Assembly (NCBI GenBank): GCA_951804985.1
Contig: OX638131.1
Coordinates: 36,363,544-36,427,543 of the forward strand
Length of the DNA stretch: 64,000 nucleotides
Origin: Dryomyza anilis
Lineage: Eukaryota; Arthropoda; Insecta; Diptera; Dryomyzidae
Reading direction: 5' to 3'
Positions within the stretch are counted from its first letter, which is position 1; each line of letters starts with the position of its first letter. The notes beneath the pieces were generated by a model. That model was not told the origin of the DNA, made no database searches, and saw only the letters and a program-made list of their open reading frames with translations. The position numbers and the translations under genes are program-made. Positions 22,046-33,472 of this stretch are shown piece by piece.

Positions 22046-23439
22046 GAGAGTCGACATTTTTAGTTTTCGAAATTTTCTTTTTCAACATTTTAGTATTCAA
22101 CATTTCTGTTTACGACATATTTTACGATCTTTTTGGTTTCGATTATAATTAAGAAACAGTTTTCATCGAATCTCGATTTCGATTACTGTTAATTATTTCG
22201 AAAAATATTCAGTATTTTTGCATATTATCAGTTTTTGATATCAGTTTTCAATATCAGTTTTCGATAATTCAATTTTGCTTTATAAAAATATAAAAAAAAA
22301 CTGATTGGATTCAAAAATTCAACTATTCCAAATTATCTATCCGAAAACGTATTTTTTATTTAAAGTTCTCTTTCCAATTTCTTCACCCTTATATTACAAA
22401 AATTAAAAATGCGACTTTAATTTCAAAACACTAAACAATTTATTGTTGATTCGAACATTTATCAAATGCTTCTGCTGTTTTTCGCCAACCATGATTAATT
22501 GCAACAACCATGATGTACAAGACGAATTCAACGGAAACTCATACAAAAAGTTATCGGGTCTGGAGTGATTTCCCCCCAAGCGAGTACCGCAATGGCAACC
22601 GACGCAGAAAAACAGTTGCAGCGGATGAAGTCAACCACTAATGCAACATGGTGAACAAACTAACAAAACATTTTCGCTTCTACAAACAGTTATAGTTTTG
22701 TTTGGGTTTTTTTTGCTGATTAGTTTAATTTGTTACATGTTGCGGCTGCAAGTTTGTGTCATGTTGTAGAGCGCTTTAATTTGTTTATGCAATTTTATAA
22801 ATATTTTATTTGAACTTAGTGTGTCATCCGATTCCAATTTGTTCCACTGTAAGTGCATTTACTATGTGATGCATTTATATGCAACACTTTTATGTGCTGC
22901 AATTTATTTTGGTGCCGCGTCTTTTCTTTTGTTCGTCATTCAAAATGTGTCTTCCGAATGAGCATGAAGGATGCATTTGTGGCTGTTGCTTTTATTATAT
23001 CCGCCAAAACAAGAATGTCGCCAATTTGTCAGCGGAAGAAACTGCATAAGAAACGTTGTCACGTAGCCTTATAGTTGGTCGTGATCGGTTGTGAAAAGAT
23101 GTGTCATATTAAATATATTTTTTATATTTTATAAAAAAAAATGATATAAAATGATGTGCCAATTAAAAAAAAATTGGACAGACACACGACAAGAAGACAT
23201 ACGGACATCGAGTACCAAACAAAAAGACATACCAAAAATATGTAAGAACAATAGTGTGTCATATAAAAAGTATTTCAAGTTCATAATATATAGCGTCGCC
23301 CCGTTTCAAATAATACCAACATTTTCTAACGTGGTAGTTTTCTTAAAAGACGTGTATATTAGACATGTGCACAAATGTATTTAAAGTTTCTTCTGCAAAA
23401 AAAAGCACAACTACTAGTACATTTTGCAATGATAGTCGA
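22046..23439. other. Intronic sequence without recognised elements
   Basis: AT-rich DNA with a more balanced stretch near 22480-22700 and a 73-codon ORF (22853-23074, plus) of no recognisable family. No repeat ends or splice-consistent exon seen. Confidence 0.5.
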
Positions 23440-24260
23440 CATCATTATAATGAAGTCTTTTCAGCGACTACAATTCACTGCAGTATTTGTTTCATTGGTG
23501 TCAAGTAGTGTCAAGACATTTTTTCAATGTTTTGAAAACCAAACCATATGACACTACTGTAGCTGAACATGCAACGAATACAGTGAGTGAAGCAAGTGAG
23601 CGCAACAAGTAACGAGTGAGAAGACGAACATTCAAAACAATAACAAATCTGCCGCTCGGCGTTTGCCGGAAGTAATGTTGTTGTCGGTTGTTATGTGTTT
23701 ATAAAAAATACTACAAACATTATTTTTTCAAAAAAAAACAAAAAAAAAAATTGTAAAAAAAAAAATGTACGACAAAAACAAGGGATTGGTCAAAATGTAA
23801 TATATCAAATAAATATTTTTAATTTTTTTGGAAAAAAATAAATACTAAAAAAAATGTTCGATAATACAAAATTAATATAAAATATTATATCGTCGTTGTA
23901 GAACAAAAAGTCACCAAATACATTTTTATGAAAAACTTAAATTTCGAGTTTGCTGATTAATATTCTAAAAAGTAATTGATGCATTTTTAAAGTTGAAATG
24001 TCAATTTAACAATTGACAGATATATACAGATTTTTGTAAATGAATATGTGGCATTTTGAAAATGTATTTGGTGACTTTTCGTTCTACAACGATGCATTGC
24101 TGAGTACTCAGTGTCATAAGCAGTTAATTTTAGTATTTGAATTTGTATTGCACATCATTATAGTCCTCATCACTACAGCTACGTCTTGTTTGTGTTTTAT
24201 TTTGACACTACTTGCGATTTGTTGTTGTGAGTAACACAATCATTTAATTTTAAACATGAA
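23440..24260 (+). repeat. Long dispersed repeat, copy 1 (inverted partner at 31825-32350)
   Basis: Ordered blocks match the complement of 31825-32350: CACTGCAGTATTTGTTTCAT, CGAATACAGTGAGTG, AACGAGTGAGAAGACGAACA, GCTGAGTACTCAGTGTC and ACAAACAAGACG-type segments. There is an inserted or expanded A/T-rich middle at 23700-24080. No transposase seen. Confidence 0.6.
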
Positions 24261-25320
24261 GTCGACGACAGTGCATGTCTTGAAATAAGTAAAATGAATA
24301 TCTTGAAGTGGGTTTTAAATGTATTTGTAACTTGATTTTAACACAAATACTTTCCAGGACCATAATATATTTAGTTCAGTAAACATTATTTTTTAACGAT
24401 ATATTTTATTTTTTTACGGAATTTTGTATTTCTAACATTAAAGGAAACATTTTTGAGTATAATATCGTTCGTACAATTTCGATAGTAGGGTAAGTAGATA
24501 ACAAATATCGGAAGCTGCACACAAAAACTGCATGAGTTGCTTTTAAGCGATTTTGCGGTAGTAGTTACAGCATTTAACTTTTGTTTTCTTGGGTCATTTA
24601 CCCGAAATTCTATGTGGGTGCATACGCCGGAAGACATTACATATGAATTGAGAAATTGCATTTTTATCATAAGTGATATCAAAACAAATCAGCATATTTT
24701 TATAACTTTATTTACTACATAATTTTGGGGAACATCACACAGTATATTCTCTAAACAAAAAAAAGAAAAACGCCGTATTAAATAATATTAAATAAAAAAC
24801 CAATAGAAAGTACTTCATAGGAAAAATTACATTGTTAAGGAAGATTTTTTTTTTTGAAGTGCATAGAACTTTTAATAAATGTATTTCATATGGTATAAAG
24901 AAATTCATGAGGAAATACAAATATACTTTCTATTTTAGAAAAACAATCAGCCAAACCAATAAACGACATTAAAGCTAGTAACAGCTTTTAGACAAATAAA
25001 TATATGAGAAAATTTTCAAAAAAGCTGATACTATGTTTAAAGTCGACTTTATTACGTATATTGGTTAGGCCGCATGAAAATAAATTTAATATCGGTACGA
25101 ACTCGAAATTATAATCGTTCTAATGCCTCAAGAAAAATTGGCTTCAAGAGGGACGACGAGAAGAAAGCCACCACTTACTTTGAAAATTTTCTGCAGTGTC
25201 ATTAAAAAGATATAAAATTCTATGCTCTTTTTCATTAACCATATAGACGACATTAAGAACAAATAGCCGTTAAAAATCATGAAATTCATCCGAACATCTA
25301 GGTGAAAAAGCGTCCATATA

Positions 25321-25618
25321 CACAGAAAAAAAAATCATCAATATGATGAATTTATTCATAAATATTAGGAATTTATAAATTTAGGAATTTTTTCATCAAC
25401 TACCAGATTCATTATATTGATACCACCGTTCATTAAATAATATATTGATGAATGCATTCATTATGTATATGAACTTATTCATACTGTCGAACATCATAGT
25501 GAAGAACGAATTATTCAATACAATGAATTTTAATCGTCATATTGAATGGTTCTTCAATACAATGAATCATGGTTTGAAGAACGAAATTCATCAATATGAT
25601 GTACATTTTTTTTCTGTA
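25321..25618. mobile_element. MITE-B copy (TIR CACAGAAAAAAAAATCATC)
   Basis: Left CACAGAAAAAAAAATCATCA and right TGTACATTTTTTTTCTGTA, with TA on both sides. ATCAATATGATGAAT is present at both ends in inverted orientation. Interior TCATTATATTGATACC and GAACATCATAGTGAAGAACG. Confidence 0.75.
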
Positions 25619-26039
25619 TACCTAACCTAACCGTTTCATTTTAAGTTTAGAGGTAAAACCTTAACCGATACTGAAACGTATGAATAAAGCGAAATATATT
25701 CTTCTGAATTTCAATTCTTGATTACACCGTCCGACACTATTTTGCAAACATATAAAAAACGGCCAATACGTGGCATTAGGGACCATTCTTAGAATTTGTC
25801 TGTACCCAGTTTATATAGAATTTTCTCATGAGCGTTGGGCCCTTTATGTTTCCAAAATTTTACACTACTATTTGATGACTACTAATTTACTGCAATACAT
25901 TTTTATTATAGCCACCTATTATAAAAAGGCACTGCAACTCTGTAATTTTTGTAAATATTATAAAATAATATTGCGTCTACTTTACGGCTACTGTTACAAC
26001 TACTTATACTACTTCGGTACTACTTCGACTACTACTCAC

Positions 26040-26218
26040 CTTTATTGCGCCGATGGCATGTTGTTTCGTTCCGAATGTAACGAATGCACAACCCTTGCTC
26101 TGGCCATTCTGATCCCGCAGCACGGTGCACTCCTCGATGTTGCCGTGTCCCGTGAAAAGTTGCCGCACATCGCTTTCATTATATTTTTTATTCAGCATGC
26201 CAACAAAAAGTTTACGTT
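26040..26218 (-). CDS. bru2: Internal exon A of a Bruno/CELF RNA-binding protein: first two thirds of RRM2
   Basis: This exon encodes 59 complete codons plus two bases of a split first codon (xAA, probably Glu). The translation begins [17 protein letters not shown] and ends [13 protein letters not shown]2 (KLFVGM) lies at residues 2-7 and RNP1 (KGCAFVTF) at residues 41-48, the two RNA-contacting strands of an [15 protein letters not shown] at 27-38 is typical of CELF RRM2. The acceptor reads ttttatttacag^AA after a pyrimidine-rich stretch, and the donor is AAAG^GTGAGT, so phases are 1 in and 0 out. CELF/Bruno proteins bind U- and GU-rich RNA and control splicing, translation and decay. The CELF1/2-type sequence argues against bru3. 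Choosing bru2 over aret (bru1) is inference from remembered Drosophila sequence. No in-frame start is needed because the exon is internal. Confidence 0.93.
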
Positions 26219-26716
26219 CTGTAAATAAAATTGAAAAAGGTTGAATCAGTGAATGTGAGTTAGTGACTGGCGGGCGGACGGACGAACGAACGGACTCACT
26301 ACCTGACTGAGTGAGTGGCCGTCCGAGCAACGACATTTAGATTTGGGTGGGTGTTGCGTTGGTACTGGGCAAATAATTAAACCGAAACAACTAAAAAAAA
26401 ATTAATACGTATAACGAAAAAAATAAAACGCAATGTTTACGGTTGCGGTTACGGGCTTCATTATTAAAATAAGCATCCAAACGTGAGATTTTTTCGGCGC
26501 GTTAAATCCACAAACCGTACCGAAACAATGTGAGTAAATGTTACGAGTAGGAGAATAAAAGTTAGTGTTGATTATGATGTTGCAACATATGTTACTGGAG
26601 CTAAGCTTAAGGATAATTATAGGTATTTTAAAATTCGTGTCAGACAAAGGACGCATTGTTGCATAATTTCGAAGCATTTTTTGGCGCTTTAAAGTACACA
26701 GTTGAAATTTGACGTA

Positions 26717-27414
26717 CACAGACAAAAAAATTCATCAATATGATGAATTTATTCAAAAATATTATGAATTTTTCTGCCAACTACCATCATATAAATACCA
26801 CCGTTCATTAAATGACATATTGATGAATGCATTCATCAGATATTCATACTATATTCATACTATCGAACATCATAGTGAAGAACGAAATATTCAATACAAT
26901 GAATTTGATTCGTTATATTGTTCAATATAATCTTAATATGAATAATTAAAAATTTATATTTTTACGAATTTTTCAAAAAATATATTTTTTATGGAAAATA
27001 ATTGGAAAAACAAATGCATTAAATATTTTGAAAAAAAATGTATAAAAAAAAATTTAAAAAGTTTTTTTTAAATTTTTTTTTTTACAATTAAAATTAAAAA
27101 AAAACGAAATATATATAAACAAAATTATAAAGAAATTATATTTTTTATAAATATAACTTTTTGTTAATAAAAAAAATATAAGAAAATATCATACTAATTA
27201 TTGCATTTCGAGCAATTAATTTATAAGAAACATTTTCTTCACATTTCATCATATTAAAGAACACTTTTTCGACAGTTACCAAGCGTACATCACATTTATG
27301 TTCGCATTCATAACATTGATGTCGTTAGTCATTAATATTATGAATGGTTCTTCAATACGATAAATCTTTGTTTGAGGAACGGAATTCATCAATATGATGT
27401 AAATTTTTTTTGTG
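26717..27414. mobile_element. MITE-B copy, long form
   Basis: Left CACAGACAAAAAAATTCATC after TA; right GATGTAAATTTTTTTTGTG before TA. It shares interior blocks with 25321-25618 (GAACATCATAGTGAAGAACG), but the centre (26930-27230) is almost pure A/T. It starts about 500 bp upstream of exon A. Confidence 0.7.
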
Positions 27415-27784
27415 TATACGGTATTTACCATATTCGAAAATTTACGTAGTAGAAAATTTACTCTATAAATATAGACATGAATATGACCTTCTCATATTTG
27501 TAACATGACTGATCGGGTTATGAGAAGGTAAAAATACAATAACCAATTCCCGACCATTGCCCTTCTGGCAATAATGAAAAGAATCATATTTTTATGATTG
27601 TTATAATCACGTATCATAAATGCAGTAATTACGTCAAAACCCTATACATATTTTTATGATTGTGACAATTATGATACACATAATTAAAGTGGTCATGTCT
27701 AAATTCAATCAAATTTGTCAATACATTTTAATCTTTCTCGATTTACTATTATTTGACATTTTTTGATAATTTAACTAATACCCA

Positions 27785-28970
27785 AGTAGGAATTAACGAC
27801 CGGCACAAGCCTGACACAGGCTTGTCCCAATGCAACTGAGGCCTGTGCCAACGCTTTTATCCAAGCTCGTTCCAAGACTGTGTCAAGGCTGGAATGATAA
27901 CTATGTTACAAGCCTGTATCCCAGGCTTGTACCCAGATTCGTTGACAAATATTGTGCCAGACTTAATTCTCAGTCTGGTGCCAACACTGTGTTTTAGGCC
28001 TGTGCCAAGACTGTGTCAAGGCTGGAATGATAACTGCCTGTAATTCAGTATTGTACGAAGGCTTGTGTCCCAGGCTTGTACCAAGGCTTGTGCCTCAGTC
28101 TTAAAACAAGACCAATGCCCCAGTCTTGCGACAATCATTATAATACGCCTGAAAATTCAGGCTATTGGGCATAATTTGTCATGGGCCTTGCATTCATTAT
28201 TCATTTCATTACACTTGAGAGTTGAGTCTGTAGATTTATAAATATGTAAGAGGTTAACAACCAATTTAACAGTAATACTTACGTTAATTTGCAGACTTAT
28301 TGTTCAGACAACTCCAAAAAGAGGAGTTTCTCAAATATTGTTTTTGACGTTTAAAAAATCGTCAACCAAATTTTTTTTTTTCATCAGATAAGTATTCTTT
28401 AATATGGAAACAACACCAAAATGTCACCATAGTAAACTTTAATTTACAAAAGTCAAAGTCGGTACACACGCATTACTAGGCATGGGACGAAAAGTTGTAG
28501 AGCCGGAATTTTTAATTTCCGTCAGCACATGGCGGTTTGGATAATTTGACAATTTTCATATGGGGCCCAATATCGTGGCAGCCTTGAGTCAATATTGGCT
28601 TACCGAGGCCTGTGTGGATTCCGAGAATGAATGTGTAGAGTCTGTGAGTGACGATTGTGCCAGGCTTGTGGCTAACCTAAACTAACAAGGCCGGTTAAAC
28701 CTGGAAGTGACGATTGTCCCAGGCTTGTGTCTAATCTAAACTAACGAGGCTTGTTTGAAATCTGGGAATGACGAATATGCTAGGCTTGTGTCTAGCTTGA
28801 TATATCAAGGCCTGTGTGGAGGCTGTGAGCGACGATTGTCCCAGGCTTGTTTCTAATCTAAGCTAACGAGGCTTGTTTGAAATCTAAAAATGACAAATGT
28901 GCCAGGCTTGTGTATAGCTTGATATATCAAGGCCTGTGTCGAGTCTGTGACTAACGATTGTTAATTGATT
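27785..28970. repeat. AGGCTTGT minisatellite in two blocks
   Basis: Block 1 (27800-28180) has units such as CCCAGGCTTGTACCAAGG and TGTGTCAAGGCTGGAATGAT (the latter twice, about 150 bp apart). Block 2 (28570-28970) repeats GTGACGATTGTCCCAGGCTT, CTAACGAGGCTTGTTTGAAA and AGCTTGATATATCAAGGCCT, with a basic period near 62-65 bp organised as dimers of about 126 bp. A 380 bp non-repeated segment separates the blocks. Confidence 0.8.
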
Positions 28971-29159
28971 TTCCTTCTAATTCATAATCATTATACTCGT
29001 ATAATAAATTATACCATGCTATGATTTCAAAAACGGTTGTCTGAACGGTTAAAACATTTCAAAAATATTTATTGGGAAAATCAATTGTAGTCTTACCAAA
29101 TATAAATCGTCTCAATTCTACATAAATACTCCCAAATTATTTTTTTGTTTGAGAAAAAT

Positions 29160-29870
29160 AAATTTTTTCTTCATACATTTTTTACTGTTTTTCATATTAA
29201 TGAATTTCGTTCTTCAAACTATGATTCATTGTATTGCAGAAAATTCATAATGTTGATCACTACTAAACGTCAGTATTATGAATTTATTATCTATTTGATG
29301 AATGACTGAAAAAGTTTTCTTTAATTTCAGTACTTCGTTTCATCACATTAAGAACAAACACTTAAGAAGAAAATACATAAACATCATATTGAATTTGAAA
29401 TTTCAGATTTTCATAAAAATGTAGTTGTTAACTTTTAGTTCTACAACGACGAATATAAAAAAATATTTTACAAAGTTTTTAAATATTTTCTTATTTTTGA
29501 TTTCTCCAAAAAAACTCCAAAAAAACATTTTTTTTTTGTTCGTATAATTTTTTTATCAAATAATTTATTTTTTCGTGTTAGTTGAGAATATTCAAAAAAA
29601 GTTATTTTAAGAATCAAAAATGCAGTATTTAACCATTTAATATCATAAAACTTATTGTAATAATTATAAATACTGAAATTTATAAATTTAGACAAATTTG
29701 TATTTGTTTTTTTTGTATTTGTTTAATAACATATTGAACAAGAAATACATTAAAAAAATACGATTTTAATTCCAGCGTCCATATGATGAATACGGTTTTA
29801 GTGAAAAAATTCATAATATTGATGAATAAAATCATTATATTGAATATTAGTGAGAGCACTAATAATACTT
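29160..29870. mobile_element. Decayed MITE-B family fragment(s)
   Basis: Contains ATGAATTTCGTTCTTCAAAC, TTCATTGTATTG and AAAATTCATAATATTGATGA, all typical of MITE-B, but clear termini are lost. Confidence 0.45.
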
Positions 29871-30579
29871 TAATAAATTGAATTTAAAATTTTGTCAAAC
29901 ATGTATCACAATTGTAGTAATCATGTCGAAATGCAGTCATATGTTTCATTCGGATCATTGTTATAATTGACATAAGCTGACAATCACTATACTTTCTATC
30001 ATTTCATAGTTCAAATAATGAAACTATATAAATTGTTGTAATATATTTCAAGATCTATCTTTAGTCATAAAATATACATCTTAATGTAATTTAAAAATGC
30101 ATTGTCTGAACTGTAAAATCATTTGTAGCGATTTACTAGCACAACCAACTATAATCGGTGTAAACACATTATGATTTCTGTAATTATAAAATATATTTGA
30201 AACAGTCTCAGTGGTCGCCAAGTAAAACTTAAACATTTTGTAATTTAAAAACTTTACCAATATGACCCAGTTATTCTATTTACCCTCATTATTATTGGTA
30301 TTAATTGCAACAATTTTGACATCATAAATTCTTTGTGTTCAAAATATTTTTCTTCTACAACATTTGCTATGGTTGCCGTTGCTTGGTTGGTTGGTTAGTT
30401 GGTTTTTATCATAATTGCGTACAAAATCAGAAAATTGCATTTCCTCTATGAAAACCACGTGAGAAAAGTTTCACACAAAAGATTCTCAACAACAAATACT
30501 TCCATTACGCTCAACTCGCGCCATAACTTTCGCATTTGTCGTTGCCTCACGTTGTCTTACGTTGTACACGTTGGCAGTT

Positions 30580-30720
30580 GGTAGCAGCAGCAGCAACAAA
30601 AGTAGAATAAGTAGTAGAAGAAGTAGTAGTAGTAGTTGTAGCAAGTGCTACTTTTGCTATCCTTTCGATGATGATGTTGTTGTTGTTGTTGTTGTTGCTA
30701 TTGCTGCCAGGAAACACTTA
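30580..30720 (+). repeat. Trinucleotide-rich stretch: GTAGCAGCAGCA, AGTAGTAG and (GTT)n
   Basis: GTAGTAGTAGTAG at about 30620-30645 and (GTT)7-8 at about 30674-30698. A 73-codon ORF (30562-30783) reads Ser and Val runs from these and is not credible as a gene. Confidence 0.8.
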
Positions 30721-31824
30721 CGATACGTTGCACACAAAAGATACAAAAACTTTTCGCATGCACCGCACCGCATCCAAAACTAACCTCAAATAAATTGTCA
30801 AAAACTTTTTCAAATCGAACCGAAAATTTTCTGTGGCACAAAACTTGAACAGGCGCACCCGTTATACATTACGCTTTCATACGTTACCTGCGACGTACGT
30901 AACGTGCGCGTAACAATTTCCAATCACTTTCGTACAAGAGAGACAGAAATGTGTTTGTATTTATTTGTGATTTGTCTAAATTGGTAGAATGAGGCAAGTT
31001 GAAAAAGTGTGAAATTTATAAGGATGCAACAACATACAACCAAGCAAACAACCCCAGAAGGATCTGGTGAGTGCACTTAGAGCACAATTTTTTGAGCAGG
31101 ACGACAAGAAAATTCCCTACAACTGGCAACAGTGCAGCAGCTAATCCTACAATGGATTCGAAAAAGTTTTTGGTTTATTTTTTTTTTCTGACAGACGAAA
31201 ATTTTGTTATCTTTTAGGGCTTAGTTAAAGTTTATGTTGTGATTGGTTTGTTATTGCGTAGATGTGAACAAATATTATAGTTACCATTATTTTCAGGTTA
31301 TAGTTACACTGAAGTCGAATTGAATTATATATGCTAAAAATATAGAAAAAAGTTGCAGTCATTTCATAACAAATCTACTAAGCGTTTGGCAATACCATTT
31401 TTGAATTTGTTGAAATTTGGTAGAGCATTTGGTATGAAAAACCAAGAGTTTGTGAGATATTCTGAGATATTGAACATTGAATGCACAACGGCGATTAACC
31501 TGAACTTCTATATAGACGAACACATTTTAGTTTTGCGATTCCCTACCAGTTAATATTGAATCTCTATTTCATGATTCTAAGTATTTCGGTTTTCTTAAAA
31601 AAAAAATGTGTAAACATATAAAGTGATTGAAGTAAGATCATTGAAAAAATGATCTGCCCTGTTGCATAAAACTTTTAAATATGAGGTTAAATGGAAATCG
31701 GTTAGTTAAAGTCACAATTTGAAATTAAAAAAAAAAAATGTATCGTTTTTTCTTTATCATAATCCGACCAGTTACATGACCAATATGATCAGGTCATGAT
31801 CATGTCTACTAGACATTTGTAAAA

Positions 31825-32350
31825 ATGCATTTCGAACCCATTTTAAGAAATTCATTTTATTTTAAAACTTTTGCTGTCGCCGACTTATGCTTGAAAATCA
31901 AAGGAATGTGTTGCTCACAACAACAAAGCACAAGTAGTGTCAAAACAAAACACAAACAAGACGTAGATGTAGTAAAGAGGCCTATAATGTTGTACAATAA
32001 AAATTCAAATACTGAAATGAACTGCTTAAGACACTGAGTACTCAGAGCATTTGATATTTTTTTATCATGCTTACTTTAATGAATTTGCATTTTGTTGTAT
32101 TTGTATAAAATATTTAAATACCGACAACAACATTACTGCCGTTGTTGTTTTTTTCAATGTTCGTCTTCTCATTAGTTACTAGTTGCACTCACTGTATTCG
32201 TTGCATGTTCAGCGACAGTAGTACCATTTGGTATTGTTTTTGAAAACATTGAATGTCTTGAAAAGAAATTTTTTGCCACCAATGAAACAAATACTGCAGT
32301 GAAGTCGCTGAGAGACATCACTATAATACTGTAGACTGCCATTGCAAAAT
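31825..32350 (-). repeat. Long dispersed repeat, copy 2 (inverted relative to 23440-24260)
   Basis: TGTTCGTCTTCTCATTAGTT, CACTCACTGTATTCGTTGCA and ATGAAACAAATACTGCAGTG are reverse complements of blocks in 23460-23640. GACACTGAGTACTCAG matches 24100-24115. Shorter than copy 1. Confidence 0.6.
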
Positions 32351-32724
32351 GCACTCAATACTGTAGAGTGCAGTAGTGCATATTTTGAGGAAACTTCAAA
32401 TACATTTGTGCAGATGTCTGATGCCTTCTACATCTTTAACAAGTGTAATTTAGAAATATTCTATTTATATTTAAGAGACATCAATTGTAATTCACGTATT
32501 CCATTTGAAATTCAAAAGACATCAAGTGCAATAAGGTTAGATGACGGCATTCCATCAACATCAAACCGGACACTTTCCGAAAAAAAATGACTTTATGATC
32601 TTCGCTATGATTTTACAGTCGTGTTCTGTGCCAAAAAAAATTTGACAAGTATTTTTTTGTTTTATTAAAATAGTGTTTTTTTTTTTTGGCAGTTTTACTA
32701 ACCCTTCATAAATTAAAAATGTCG

Positions 32725-33472
32725 TTGAAATTCAATATTTTTACATTCGGCTGAACTAGTTCAATATTGAACAATTTGGTCTCTTTAAAAGGTCATAAAT
32801 TGCTCAATTTAATGGTTTACTCGATTTTAAAACCTCTGAGCAAACATAATAAGAGGTTTCACTCTAATATAAGGTTTAACTTTAAATTTTTCACTGTTGG
32901 TGCATATTATTGATAAGTTTTGCGATGGTGTAAACAAAAAAATTATGACCCTCAAAATTGGGATTAAAACTACCGTTTCCTATTATAGTTGTATAAAGGT
33001 TTTAAAGTAGGTTTTAAAGTGTAGCCGCGGTAGCTCAGTGGTTAGTGCGTTGGACTGCGAGCCGAAAGGTCCCCGGTTCAAGCCTGGACTGGGGCTAACA
33101 ACATATTTTCATAGAAACATTTTTCTATACCGCGCTACCACTCGGCAGTAAATGGCAAACCTACGAGAGTAAAACCATTGCCTATTAAAAGCTCTGACCC
33201 ACCGTTCGGATTCGGCAATAAACTGTAGGTCCCACCACTTTGAGTACAAATATAACACGCACAGCTCAAAATCGTGAGAGAGCTCGGCCGAAGTTCTATA
33301 CAGGACTGTAGCGCCAAACTATTATTATTATTAAAGGTTTTAAAACGAGTAAACCTTTGGAAAGAGCAATTCATTACATTTGAAATGAGACCAAATTGTT
33401 CAAAATATTGAACTTATTGGTCATGTGAAAAAATATTTTAACTCAACACAAAATATTGAATTTCCATGATAT
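32725..33472. mobile_element. Foldback element split by a SINE
   Basis: The left arm (32725-32840: TTCAATATT, GAACAATTTGGTCTC, GTTTACTCGATTTTAAAACC) is complementary to the right arm (33335-33472: GGTTTTAAAACGAGTAAACC, GAGACCAAATTGTTC, AATATTGAA). The SINE at 33024-33334 sits between the arms. Confidence 0.7.
33024..33334 (+). mobile_element. tRNA-headed SINE copy 3
   Basis: Begins GCCGCGGTAGCTCAGTGGTT (A box TAGCTCAGTGG) with B box GGTTCAAGCCT. The body runs to GTAGCGCCAAAC with an (ATT)n tail. Flanked by AGGTTTTAAA at 33009-33018 and 33335-33344, a 10 bp target-site duplication. Confidence 0.93.

Larger units (their letters stand above)
19984..26039 (-). other. 6.1 kb intron between exons A and B
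   Basis: Bounded by GTGAGT (26039) and CTTACAG (19984). It contains a comparatively GC-rich stretch (20090-20480) just upstream of exon B, the largest GAAGAATTGTCC minisatellite (20640-22040), one copy of a repeat found inverted at 31.8-32.35 kb (23440-24260), and a foldback MITE (25321-25618). The rest is AT-rich and unremarkable. Confidence 0.8.

Noticed and set aside
5744..26218. Assignment to bru3
   Set aside because: The CELF3-6/bru3 class carries GASSSLVVKFADTDKE-type sequence at the end of RRM2; here it is GCSAPLVVKFADTQKE, the CELF1/2 type.
25770..26228. 152-codon plus-strand ORF
   Set aside because: It runs antisense across exon A; the minus-strand RRM2 reading is far better supported.
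33024..33100. Functional tRNA gene from A and B boxes
   Set aside because: Same head recurs in seven copies with a 230 bp non-tRNA body, (ATT)n tail and target duplications, and the acceptor stem does not pair; it is a SINE.
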